Positions 26,682 to 34,711 of a DNA stretch of 64,000 bases are shown one piece after another. A program made the position numbers and the translations under genes. The notes under the pieces were generated by a model. It did no database searches, was not told where the DNA came from, and saw only the letters and a list, made by a program, of their open reading frames with translations. Origin of the DNA: Nitrospirota bacterium (GTDB taxonomy: Bacteria; Nitrospirota; Thermodesulfovibrionia; UBA6902); NCBI GenBank assembly GCA_016215115.1, contig JACRLN010000002.1, positions 62,001 through 126,000 of the forward strand. Reading direction: 5' to 3'. How positions within the stretch are numbered: position 1 is the first letter of the stretch; each line of letters starts with the position of its first letter.

Positions 26682-26924
26682 TTTCGTTCTCTCCTTTTAA
26701 ATTTAAGATTTTATAATAATATCATTTTCCCGAGATAATTTGGAACACAAAGAGCCGGTCTAAGAAGTAATTAGAGTCTGTCCATAAATTATTGCGCCAA
26801 GGAACCGTGCCATTGTAGGGACAAACCTCTATGTCTGCCCTTTTAGCACGGAATTTCAAAAGCCCGCCAATATCATAAGCAACACAAACCGGGATTTTCA
26901 AGGAGAAATAACCTAAAAAAGTCC
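26682..26924. other. Intergenic stretch with a repeat end, no gene supported
   Basis: TTAGAGTCTGTCCATAAATT at about 26769 matches the end of the element at 34400-34584. TGTAGGGACAAACC and GGTTT-type complements downstream resemble a decayed GTAGGGGC palindrome. No coding frame is convincing. Confidence 0.4.
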
Positions 26925-26952
26925 TTGACTAAGTACAAAATCGCGCTATAAT
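26925..26952 (+). promoter_or_regulatory. Sigma-70-type promoter of the structured RNA
   Basis: TTGACT and TATAAT are separated by 16 bases, the best vegetative promoter match seen on the plus strand of this window. Transcription would start near 26959, about 10 bases before the closing stem of the RNA candidate. Confidence 0.75.
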
Positions 26953-26959
26953 AAAAGTA

Positions 26960-27133
26960 GAAGATGATGTTGCGATACCCTGGAACGGATTAAGCTAAGA
27001 ACCGGGCAAATCGGTCAACAAATGGGAGTTTAGGGCGGTAATAGAGCTTTCCTCTCAAGTGCAGAGGGAACAAAAAAACTACCCAATCCCCCAGAAGGAA
27101 AGATTAAGGTTTTTACCTTACAGGGTATCGCAA
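26960..27133 (+). ncRNA. Structured RNA candidate, 6S-like architecture
   Basis: A perfect 13-bp stem (TTGCGATACCCTG at 26970-26982 with CAGGGTATCGCAA at 27121-27133) closes about 140 nt. Inside are hairpins ACCGGGCAAATCGGT and TAAGGTTTTTACCTTA on opposite sides, an inner stem GGGAGTTTAGGG/CCCAATCCCCC with small bulges, and an apical hairpin CCTCTCAAGTGCAGAGG. There is no open frame of note, and a strong promoter lies just upstream. The rod shape with a large central bubble and a length near 175 nt resembles 6S RNA, which I infer without a sequence match. A riboswitch is unlikely because the next gene is on the other strand. Confidence 0.55.
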
Positions 27134-27186
27134 ATTATTTTTGATCATATCAGAGGGGTCATTGAATCCAACTATATAAGACCTGC

Positions 27187-28038
27187 TTATAAAGGACTTA
27201 AAAGCTGTTCGATTTCCTCGAAAACGTCTTTAAAGAACTGTCGGTTAAACTCTCTCGAATGAAGCCACTCCTTAGAACTTAACGACATAATGTTTAATCC
27301 CCAATTTTTTGCTTTTTCAATAGGAATATGTAGACTGAACATTTGCCTTCTATACGTTACTTCCATCTCGATAAGAATCATTCCGTGCTCATTGGTGTTT
27401 TGGGAATGTTGCTCCCGGTCAGGAGAATAGTCGAAATTATGATTATTCGAGGGCTTCATGACTTTTTTCAAGGTTACCGTAGCCCCCGGTGGCGGATCCC
27501 GATAAAACTTTTCCATTACTGAGTCTTTTAAATTGTAAAATTTTATTATATCTTCCTGATACCACTCCCCATGCTTAACAGCATGATTGCAGTAATCCAC
27601 AAGATTAAGCAGATGAATCCAAATGTCTTTGAGATCGTTTTTTTGAAAAGAACCACCTGCTTTCACAAGATCTTCCTTTCCGGGAAGCGGAGTGATGTTG
27701 CAAATTTCATGCTCAGGTATTACAAGTAAATCTTTTTTTCTTTCTTTAACATATCTTTGAAATAAAAAAACAGACATCCCGGAGCCATATTCCTGCTTTA
27801 ACATCCTGTAAAAATCACAACTCCCGCAATTCTTCCGGCATTCTCTGTGTGTTCCGGGAATAATCTCTAAACAATATGTTCCTGCTATAAACATACAAGC
27901 CCTTCCACCATTTTTCCCACCACAAAAGCCGTCTGATTCTTCAAATACTGCAGCGGGACATATTCCAAGCTGATGGGCGTTTTTCCCCTTTGGTTCTCTT
28001 CCACATTTATTGAATTCCCAACAATTTAAATTAGTCAT
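27187..28038 (-). CDS. Protein with N-terminal Cys-rich CW-type domain
   Basis: A 283-residue protein. The first 90 residues hold many Cys in a pattern typical of a small metal-binding domain found at the start of many deltaproteobacterial proteins (NCWEFNKCGREP, GICPAAV, GFCGGKNGGRACMFIAGTYC, CRKNCGSCDFY). The rest (about 100-283) is alpha/beta with no domain I recognise; it includes a PilZ-like stretch (FYRDPPPGATVTLKKV) and EMEVTYRRQMFSLHIPIEKAKNWGLNI. It may be a signalling or regulatory protein. It converges on the structured RNA. Confidence 0.7.
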   Translation of the reverse strand: MTNLNCWEFNKCGREPKGKNAHQLGICPAAVFEESDGFCGGKNGGRACMFIAGTYCLEIIPGTHRECRKNCGSCDFYRMLKQEYGSGMSVFLFQRYVKERKKDLLVIPEHEICNITPLPGKEDLVKAGGSFQKNDLKDIWIHLLNLVDYCNHAVKHGEWYQEDIIKFYNLKDSVMEKFYRDPPPGATVTLKKVMKPSNNHNFDYSPDREQHSQNTNEHGMILIEMEVTYRRQMFSLHIPIEKAKNWGLNIMSLSSKEWLHSREFNRQFFKDVFEEIEQLLSPL

Positions 28039-28119
28039 TTCTGTAACCTTTCAACTATCTGATTTTTTATCGGAAATTCCAGGAAAAAACTTTAAATGTT
28101 TTTGAGTCTCTGTTTAATG

Positions 28120-29547
28120 TCAGGGGAAATGGGGACACACAATCGTCTTTATCGCCTTCTCTAATCTTCTCAGCGTCTTCTCTTTGCCGACAATTTCAAG
28201 CACCTCAAATATCCCCGGGCTTTCTGTGCCGCCTGTGATTGCAACGCGTACAGGCTGTGCAAGGTCTTTGAGCTTGACGCCGTGCTTTTCTACGATAGAC
28301 TTAAATATAATTTCAAGTGCCTGATGTGAAAAATCAGGCACTGAAGCTATGCTATTCTTCAATTCAATCAACAACTCCCTGCTTTTTTCATTTAGAAACT
28401 TATCTTTTGCCTTTTCATTATATTCAACTTCCTCAGCAATGTAATAACGCAGAGTATTTGCAAGTTGAACAAGTGTCTTTGAACGTTCCTTCAATGTATC
28501 AATCGCCTTTGACAGCCACTTTCTGTCAATGTCCTGTCCTTCGCCGATAATTTTCTCTTTAACAAGAAACGGCATGACCAGTTCAGCAAGTCTTTCAGAC
28601 GGGGAATGAATAATATACTGGCTGTTCAGCCAGAGAAGTTTTTCAGGGTTGAAAATGGCTGCTGCCTTACCTACATTGTCAAACGAAAAGCACTTTATCA
28701 GTTCTTCACGTGAAAACACCTCCTGATCCCCGTAAGACCAGCCCAGCCTCACAAGATAATTCACGAGTGCATCAGGCAAATAACCCATTTCATAATATGC
28801 CATGACCGAAGTAGCGCCATGCCTTTTCGAGAGGCGTGTCTTATCTGAGCCGAGTATCATGGGAAGATGTGCAAACTTTGGAATGTTATAACCAAGCGCT
28901 TTATAAATGTGTATCTGTTTTGGCGTGTTGTTCAGATGGTCGTCGCCTCTGATAACATGCGTTATTTTCATGTCCACATCATCAACAACAACGGTAAAAT
29001 TATAAGTTGGCGTTCCATCAGAACGAAGGATAATCAGATCATCAAGCTGGTTGTTTTCAAAAACTACCGTACCTCTTATTAGATCATCAACTATGGTCTG
29101 ACCTTCCAACGGTATTTTGAATCTCACTGCAGGTATTTCACCGGGAACGGGTTCTTTCAGATTTCTGCATCTGCCGTCATACTTTGGCATCTTGCCGGTT
29201 GCAAGCGCAAGCCTTCGTCTTTCCTCGAGTTCCTCTGAAGAACAGTAGCAATAATATGCCTTCCCTTCTTTTACAAGCCTGTCAACATAACTCCGGTAAA
29301 CATCAAACCTGTCGGTCTGCCTGAACGGTCCCTCATCACAATCGAGTCCGAGCCATTTCATCCCTTCAATAATTGCTTCTATATATTCGTCGGTAGAACG
29401 GCTCCTGTCAGTATCTTCTATTCTTAATATGAATGCTCCATTATTGTGCCTTGCAAATAGATAGTTAAATAACGCGGTCCTCGCGCCTCCAATGTGAAGA
29501 TGCCCCGTGGGGCTCGGAGCAAAACGTACTCGCACTTTCTCAGTCAA
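28120..29547 (-). CDS. gltX: Glutamyl-tRNA synthetase
   Basis: GltX charges tRNA-Glu. The 475-residue protein has HLHIGGARTALFNYLF near 16, the zinc-type Cys region YCYCSSEELEERR near 98-110 and the KMSKS equivalent KTRLSKRHG near 240. The start is TTG after AAGGAGGATAAA. It lies downstream of tilS on the same strand, separated by AGCTATA-type heptamers. Confidence 0.95.
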   Translation of the reverse strand: MTEKVRVRFAPSPTGHLHIGGARTALFNYLFARHNNGAFILRIEDTDRSRSTDEYIEAIIEGMKWLGLDCDEGPFRQTDRFDVYRSYVDRLVKEGKAYYCYCSSEELEERRRLALATGKMPKYDGRCRNLKEPVPGEIPAVRFKIPLEGQTIVDDLIRGTVVFENNQLDDLIILRSDGTPTYNFTVVVDDVDMKITHVIRGDDHLNNTPKQIHIYKALGYNIPKFAHLPMILGSDKTRLSKRHGATSVMAYYEMGYLPDALVNYLVRLGWSYGDQEVFSREELIKCFSFDNVGKAAAIFNPEKLLWLNSQYIIHSPSERLAELVMPFLVKEKIIGEGQDIDRKWLSKAIDTLKERSKTLVQLANTLRYYIAEEVEYNEKAKDKFLNEKSRELLIELKNSIASVPDFSHQALEIIFKSIVEKHGVKLKDLAQPVRVAITGGTESPGIFEVLEIVGKEKTLRRLEKAIKTIVCPHFP

Positions 29548-29565
29548 TTTATCCTCCTTGAAGCT

Positions 29566-29645
29566 CTTAGCTGTCAGCCTTAAGCGATAAGCTATAAATT
29601 ATATGTCCTATAAAGCTAATAGCTTATTGCTTACAGCTTATAGCT
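29566..29645. repeat. AGCTATA-type heptamers between gltX and tilS
   Basis: Degenerate units (AAGCTAT, TAGCTTA, AGCTAAT) form an imperfect inverted repeat. The TAA stop codon of tilS (29638-29640) lies inside AGCTTATAGCTT. Confidence 0.75.
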
Positions 29646-31113
29646 TTGATATTATAATCCTTAAAAACTTTTCTGTCTTATTTGTTACCTTGAATCTCTC
29701 GTCAGTCCTGTAACCCGCAACCCATACAATATCATTCCCTGACACTAAAATTGGAACACTGTCTCTCTCATCCCTCGGAACCTTTTCGTCTACAAAATAA
29801 TCCTGGAGCTTTTTCTTCTTTCCGAAACCATGCGGGTAGAAAAAATCCCCTTCAGTTCTATGCCTTACTTTAAGAGGGAATATCATAGTGCCTGCATCTA
29901 ACAATACAGAATATTTATTGTCACCTGGACCGTATCCTTCTTCTTCGAACAATGCCTTTATTTTTATACCCGCTTCACGAATGACAATCTCACAAGGAGG
30001 AGTAATTTCGTGCTCCTCAATCTTTACCGGCGGCACAGATGTTATTTTTAAAACAGAATAATCCCTTATTACCCTGATATCCTTGGGCAGATAAACCCTG
30101 TCGCCGGACTTTCCGGTCTTAATAAGACCTATTATGTCTTCAATATGAGCTAAACTTATTCCCCTGAGTCCATCTGTTGCATCAATCGCTCTTCTAAGGA
30201 CACGCCTTAATATTGGTTTTTCGACGGTCTCAAGCGGCGAAAGAAAAAGCTCGATAGTGACGTCGCTTTTTCTGCTTATAAGCCTTATAAGTGTTTTAGT
30301 AACAATAATCTCAAGATAATCATCTTCCTCACGCAGGATGTCCATTGTTCTGCAGATGTTACGAATCAATGCCGGATTTTTCTTCTTGAGTTCGTGGATA
30401 ACGGACAGCCTTATCCAGTTCCTGAAATAATCATTCTTGAGATTTGATGAATCAACCATAAACGGGAGTTTAGAGTTAAGAGTTAAGAGTTCAGAGTTTG
30501 TAGTGGCGATTTGCGAATCGCCCTTCTTTTGTAACAAAAATTCCTCTATCTCTTTTCGCTCGATCTCGATCAGGGGCCTGATTATCAATTTGTCTTTTTT
30601 AACTCCTGACTCCTGACTCCTGACTCCTAACTCTAATTTTCTGACAGGAGGAATTCCTGACAGGCCCTTACGTCCGGAACCTCTCAAAAGCATCATTAAA
30701 AGAGTCTCCGCCTGGTCATCTGCATTATGACCGAGTGCGACTTTTGTTGCATTTATCCTTCCCGCAATTTCTTCATATACCTTATATCTCAAATCCCTCG
30801 CAGCCTCCTGCTTGTTCAATCCTTTTTGCCTGGCATAATTTCCAACATCAACTGATTCGCAAAAGAAAATTATTCCGAGTTTATCGCAAAACTCTCTGCA
30901 AAATTTTTTCTCATTCTCAACTTCATCCGGTCTTAACCCATGATCAACATAAACAGCGTAAAGAGAAAGATTGAAATCCTTTTTGAGTTTGTCTAAAATA
31001 ACTGCAAGGCAGACTGAGTCAGGGCCACCGGAAAACCCGATAAGAACGCGGTCACCTTCTGAGAACATGGAATATTTGTTAATTGTTTCTTTTACCTTTT
31101 TCAAAAGTTCCAT
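29638..31113 (-). CDS. tilS: tRNA(Ile)-lysidine synthase
   Basis: TilS converts C34 of the AUA-reading tRNA-Ile to lysidine. The 491-residue protein has the PP-loop GFSGGPDSVCLAVILDKL near 27-44, ALGHNADDQAETLLMMLLRGSGRKGLSG near 126, and the TilS C-terminal domain (VRHRTEGDFFYPHGFGKKKKLQDYFVDEKVPRDERD). Two repeat blocks sit in frame between the PP-loop domain and the middle: GVRSQESGVKKDK near 170 and SQIATTNSELLTLNSKLPF near 200. Confidence 0.95.
   Translation of the reverse strand: MELLKKVKETINKYSMFSEGDRVLIGFSGGPDSVCLAVILDKLKKDFNLSLYAVYVDHGLRPDEVENEKKFCREFCDKLGIIFFCESVDVGNYARQKGLNKQEAARDLRYKVYEEIAGRINATKVALGHNADDQAETLLMMLLRGSGRKGLSGIPPVRKLELGVRSQESGVKKDKLIIRPLIEIERKEIEEFLLQKKGDSQIATTNSELLTLNSKLPFMVDSSNLKNDYFRNWIRLSVIHELKKKNPALIRNICRTMDILREEDDYLEIIVTKTLIRLISRKSDVTIELFLSPLETVEKPILRRVLRRAIDATDGLRGISLAHIEDIIGLIKTGKSGDRVYLPKDIRVIRDYSVLKITSVPPVKIEEHEITPPCEIVIREAGIKIKALFEEEGYGPGDNKYSVLLDAGTMIFPLKVRHRTEGDFFYPHGFGKKKKLQDYFVDEKVPRDERDSVPILVSGNDIVWVAGYRTDERFKVTNKTEKFLRIIISKL
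30466..30530. repeat. GTTAAGA heptamers plus palindrome inside tilS
   Basis: GAGTTTAGAGTTAAGAGTTAAGA units are followed by GTAGTGGCGATTTGCGAATCGCC, a GTAGGGGC-family palindrome. Both are in frame and encode IATTNSELLTLNSKL. Confidence 0.85.
30601..30633. repeat. ACTCCTG heptamers inside tilS
   Basis: Four ACTCCTG-type units lie in frame and encode ELGVRSQESGVKK. Confidence 0.85.
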
Positions 31114-31142
31114 AGGTAATTGATTATAACTTAAAATAAGCC

Positions 31143-31173
31143 GTAGGGGCGAACGGCCGTTCGCCCCTGCTAC
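31143..31173. repeat. GTAGGGGCGAACGG palindrome upstream of lysA
   Basis: GTAGGGGCGAACGG is followed by its reverse complement. It lies between the divergent tilS and lysA starts, where a promoter would be expected. Confidence 0.85.
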
Positions 31174-31181
31174 ATATAATT

Positions 31182-32438
31182 ATGCATGACTTTAATTACA
31201 AAAAATCAGAACTGTGTGCAGAGAATGTGCCTGTCAGGAAGATGGTCGAGAAATTTGGCACGCCTCTGTATATTTACAGTTACAAAACACTGGTGAGACA
31301 TTATTATGCCTTTGAAAATGCCTTTAATGGTTATCCTCATATTATCTGTTTTGCCCTGAAAGCAAACTCAAACACAGCAATTTTAAAAACCCTTGCAAAA
31401 GAAGGATGCGGAGCAGACGTGGTTTCAGGAGGAGAGCTATATCTTGCAATGAAAGCAGGTATTCCTGCAAACAAAATAGTTTACGCCGGCGTAGGAAAAA
31501 CCGGCGATGAAATCCGCTATGCATTAAAATCGGGCATCTTGATGTTTAATATTGAATCTACTGATGAACTTAAAGCCGTCAATAAGATAGCAGGTGAATC
31601 CGGTATAAAAGCGCCGATAGCCTTCAGGGTCAATCCGAATATAAATGCCTCAACACATCCGTATATTTCAACAGGCCTCAAAAAGCATAAATTCGGCATC
31701 CCGATGGAACGTGCCATTGAAAATTACAGGCTTGCACGCAAAATGTCAAATATAAATATTATCGGTATCCATTGTCACATAGGCTCACAGATTACTAAAA
31801 TATCTCCTTTCATTGATGCCTTAAAAAAAGTTCTTTTGCTTTCTAAAAAGCTCAAGCCGTACGGCATAAATATAAAATATCTTGACATAGGCGGAGGACT
31901 CGGCATAACCTACCGCAACGAGGTTTCTCCTCACCCTGCAGATATTGCAAAAGAGATTATCCCGCTTATTAGTAATAACAATTTTACCCTTATTCTCGAA
32001 CCGGGAAGATCAATTGTTGGGAACGCAGGCATATTGGTTACGAAGGTGCTCTATCTTAAGAAATCCTTCAAAAAAGAATTTGTGATTGTAGATGCAGGGA
32101 TGAACGATCTTATCAGGCCCAGTCTTTATGAGGCTTACCATCACATATTGCCGGTAAAAAAGAATAAAAGGACGGAAATGCATGCAGATATCGTAGGGCC
32201 TATATGTGAATCAGGAGATTTTTTTGCCAGAGAGAGAAAAATAAATGCTCCGGCACACGGAGATCTGCTCGCTGTCATGAGCGCCGGCGCCTATGGCTTT
32301 TCCATGAGTTCCAATTACAACGGAAGACTCAGACCTGCAGAAATACTGGTTAAAGAAAGTGAATATTCTGTTATCCGTGAGAGAGAAACTTACATGGATC
32401 TTTTTAGAGGTGAAAAGATTCCAGGGTTTTTAAGATGA
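31182..32438 (+). CDS. lysA: Diaminopimelate decarboxylase
   Basis: LysA makes lysine from meso-DAP. The 418-residue PLP enzyme has the Schiff-base Lys in CFALKANSN near 59, GADVVSGGELYLA near 77, the HCHIGSQI motif near 198, EPGRS near 280 and the cysteine partner GPICESGDFF near 344 with GAYGFSMSSNYNGRLRP near 370. It overlaps dapF by four bases (ATGA). Confidence 0.95.
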   Translation: MHDFNYKKSELCAENVPVRKMVEKFGTPLYIYSYKTLVRHYYAFENAFNGYPHIICFALKANSNTAILKTLAKEGCGADVVSGGELYLAMKAGIPANKIVYAGVGKTGDEIRYALKSGILMFNIESTDELKAVNKIAGESGIKAPIAFRVNPNINASTHPYISTGLKKHKFGIPMERAIENYRLARKMSNINIIGIHCHIGSQITKISPFIDALKKVLLLSKKLKPYGINIKYLDIGGGLGITYRNEVSPHPADIAKEIIPLISNNNFTLILEPGRSIVGNAGILVTKVLYLKKSFKKEFVIVDAGMNDLIRPSLYEAYHHILPVKKNKRTEMHADIVGPICESGDFFARERKINAPAHGDLLAVMSAGAYGFSMSSNYNGRLRPAEILVKESEYSVIRERETYMDLFRGEKIPGFLR

Positions 32439-33313
32439 ATCTTCCATTCACAAAGATGCATTCCCTTGGCAATGACTTCATTGTCATAGATATTAGAAAT
32501 GCAAATCTAAAAAAGCTTTCTATGCTTGCAAAAAACCTCTGTGACCGGAGATTCGGGATCGGAGCGGACCAGGTGCTCCTGCTGGGTGACTCCCATAAAG
32601 CTGACTTCAAAATGCGCATTTTCAATGCAGACGGTTCAGAAGTGGAAATGTGCGGAAATGGTGTCAGATGTCTTGGAAAATTCATATGGGACCAGAAAGT
32701 CAAAAGTCAAAAGTCAAAAGTCAGAAAGAATACAACACAACAACTTTCTATAGAAACCCTTGGCGGAATTAAGCACCTCAGAAAAATTGGAGAACTGATT
32801 GAAGTTGATATGGGAGAACCGATTTTGGATGCAGAAAAGATCCCGGTGAGGGCTGAATTAAACTCAAAACTCAAAATTCAAAACTCAAAATTAATTATTA
32901 AATACTCACTTCAAGTAAAAGATAAAACATTCAGAATAACCTGCGTATCGATGGGCAATCCGCATGCAGTAATTGTTGTTAAAAATGTCCGGTCAGTTCC
33001 ACTAAGTCACTACGGCCCTATAATTGAAAATCATAGACTATTCCCCAAAAGGACCAATGTGGAGTTTATTCAGATACAGAACAGACATAATATAAAAATG
33101 AGAGTATGGGAGAGAGGAGCCGGAGAAACAATGGCATGCGGCACAGGAGCTTCTGCTTCAGCCGTTGCATCTGCCCTTCTGGGTCTTTCTGACAGAAAAG
33201 TCACTATGCATCTTCCTGGCGGCAGACTGCTTGTAAACTGGTCTAAAAAAGACAATCATGTTTATATGACTGGTGATGCAGTGAAGGTGTTTGAAGGAGT
33301 GGTGGAAATATAG
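32435..33313 (+). CDS. dapF: Diaminopimelate epimerase
   Basis: DapF makes meso-DAP from LL-DAP for lysine and peptidoglycan. The 292-residue protein has FTKMHSLGNDFIVID at the start, the catalytic Cys in EMCGNGVRC near 73 and the second in MACGTGASASA near 233. Two heptamer blocks are in frame (VKSQKSKVRKNTTQQ near 90 and LNSKLKIQNSKLI near 145), which makes it slightly longer than typical family members (about 275). Confidence 0.95.
   Translation: MNLPFTKMHSLGNDFIVIDIRNANLKKLSMLAKNLCDRRFGIGADQVLLLGDSHKADFKMRIFNADGSEVEMCGNGVRCLGKFIWDQKVKSQKSKVRKNTTQQLSIETLGGIKHLRKIGELIEVDMGEPILDAEKIPVRAELNSKLKIQNSKLIIKYSLQVKDKTFRITCVSMGNPHAVIVVKNVRSVPLSHYGPIIENHRLFPKRTNVEFIQIQNRHNIKMRVWERGAGETMACGTGASASAVASALLGLSDRKVTMHLPGGRLLVNWSKKDNHVYMTGDAVKVFEGVVEI
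32697..32724. repeat. GTCAAAA heptamers inside dapF
   Basis: Almost four AAAGTCA units lie in frame and encode VKSQKSKV. Confidence 0.85.
32862..32893. repeat. CTCAAAA heptamers inside dapF
   Basis: Four ACTCAAA/ATTCAAA units lie in frame and encode NSKLKIQNSKL, nearly the same peptide as the insert in ribD. Confidence 0.85.
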
Positions 33314-33355
33314 CTGTGAGCTGTCAGCTATAAGCTAATAGCTGATTTATATATT

Positions 33356-33545
33356 ATGAAAGTAAAGTGCTCCAACATGCAAACAGTGGACTGAATGGCC
33401 GAACAACCCTTTCAGGCCTTTTTGTTCTGAGAGGTGCAAGCTCATTGACCTAGGGGCCTGGGCCTCGGAAGAATACAGGATTGAAGGTAAACTTGATGAT
33501 GAAGGCAGGCAACTTCCTTCGGAAAAGGAGAACGAAAATGCTTAA
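33356..33545 (+). pseudogene. yacG: YacG-type zinc protein (DNA gyrase inhibitor), frameshifted
   Basis: ATG 33356 gives MKVKC, then one extra T (33371) shifts the frame. Reading on from 33372 gives [20 protein letters not shown] and then [17 protein letters not shown], ending at 33545. The four zinc Cys (CPTC and CSERC) and the [16 protein letters not shown] core match YacG. The repaired protein would be 62 residues, the usual length. Without the shift, the first frame stops after 12 codons, and the second has no start codon. It overlaps dapB by eight bases and carries the dapB ribosome site. Decay, a sequencing indel or recoding cannot be told apart from here. Confidence 0.8.
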
Positions 33546-34341
33546 CATGATCGTATCAGGCGCTGCTGGAAGAATGGGAAACCGCATTATTGCACTTTCA
33601 AGGGATTTTAAAGACATAAAACTGTCCGGGGCGCTCGAAAGCAAGAATCACAAAGATGTGGGGAAAGATATTGGAGAAATTATAGGAATCGGTGCAACAG
33701 GAATTAAACTTTCTGACAATATTCTGAATATAACAGGAAAAACAGACGTGCTTATTGATTTTTCATCCACATCTGCAACAATAGAATGCTTAAAAACCCT
33801 TTCTGAAATACCAATACCTGTGGTCATTGGCACCACAGGATTCAGTAAAGACGAGATAGGGCATATCAGTTTATATGCACAAAAAGTTCCATGCGTGCTT
33901 GCTCCAAATATGAGCGTTGGCGTAAACCTTCTTTTGAAAGTTTTGGCAGATATTGCAAAGGTTACAGGCGACGACTATGACGTTGAAATAGTCGAGGCGC
34001 ACCACAGACTGAAAAAGGATGCGCCGTCCGGCACGGCAATAAAAATGGCTCAGGTTATTGCATCGTCACTCAACAGAAATCTGGAAGATACAGCCGTATA
34101 CTCAAGACATGGCTTAATAGGCGAAAGATCCCGGCAAGAGATAGGTATACAGACGGTTCGCGCAGGCGACATCGTGGGGGAACATACAGTTATCTTCGGG
34201 ACCCTTGGCGAAAGAATCGAGATTACCCACAAAGCTTCCAGCAGGGACACATTTGCACGCGGTGCATTAAAAGCCGCTCTTTGGGTATATAAACAGACGC
34301 CCGGTCTTTATGATATGCAGGATGTTTTAGGGCTGAAGTAA
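33538..34341 (+). CDS. dapB: 4-hydroxy-tetrahydrodipicolinate reductase
   Basis: DapB reduces the DapA product in lysine/DAP synthesis. ATG 33538 is chosen over the longer 33481 frame because AAAAGGAG precedes it and the protein then starts [18 protein letters not shown], as in the family. The 267 residues include the substrate motif [20 protein letters not shown] near 160 and the NAD site at the N-terminus. dapA is missing from this cluster; the reductase follows lysA-dapF-yacG directly. Confidence 0.95.
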   Translation: MLNMIVSGAAGRMGNRIIALSRDFKDIKLSGALESKNHKDVGKDIGEIIGIGATGIKLSDNILNITGKTDVLIDFSSTSATIECLKTLSEIPIPVVIGTTGFSKDEIGHISLYAQKVPCVLAPNMSVGVNLLLKVLADIAKVTGDDYDVEIVEAHHRLKKDAPSGTAIKMAQVIASSLNRNLEDTAVYSRHGLIGERSRQEIGIQTVRAGDIVGEHTVIFGTLGERIEITHKASSRDTFARGALKAALWVYKQTPGLYDMQDVLGLK

Positions 34342-34399
34342 TTTAAAAAATTTTTGATTTCTCACCTTATCTCCGAAAAACAACGCAATATTTTCGTTT

Positions 34400-34584
34400 A
34401 ATTAGAGTTTGTTTATAAAGGGCCTCTCTGTCATTTCCGTGCAGACGGGAATCCAGTTCTTTTGTATTGTTTCCCGCTTTCTTGAAAACGGCGTCTGGAT
34501 TCTCGATGCAAGTCGAAGTTTACCAGACTTAACCGTACCTGGAAGGAATAACGAACAAACCGAATTTATGGACAGAGAATAATT
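34400..34584. mobile_element. Non-coding element with weak terminal inverted repeats
   Basis: Ends AATTAGAGTTTGTTTATAAA and the reverse complement AATTATTCTCTGTCCATAAA enclose about 185 bp with two internal palindromes of the GTCATTCCCG kind. The end motif TTAGAGTCTGT-TATAAA recurs at about 26769 and 56213. It fills most of the 370-bp gap between dapB and the cytochrome gene. The rest is AT-rich and has no gene. Confidence 0.55.
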
Positions 34585-34711
34585 AGCATTGCTTAAATAA
34601 TTATTTACATTTTTTATTAGACTTCAATCTATAAATGGTGTAATTAAACTTTATATCTCATGTTAAGGCGTTTGTTTACATAGATCAAAAAACTTAAGAA
34701 AGGAGACTGTA

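Noticed and set aside
26429-26700. Plus-strand ORFs of 65 and 63 residues
   Set aside because: They lack ribosome sites and overlap the minus-strand 33-codon gene, which has a good one. Their translations are low-complexity Phe/Ser-rich shadows.
33481-33537. The longer dapB start given in the ORF track
   Set aside because: The extra residues [19 protein letters not shown] are unlike the family, and a clear ribosome site precedes ATG 33538.
33320-33540. A lysine riboswitch or other leader upstream of dapB
   Set aside because: GAGAGGTGCAAGCTC looked like an L-box start, but the region translates as a YacG protein after one frame correction, which explains its base order better.
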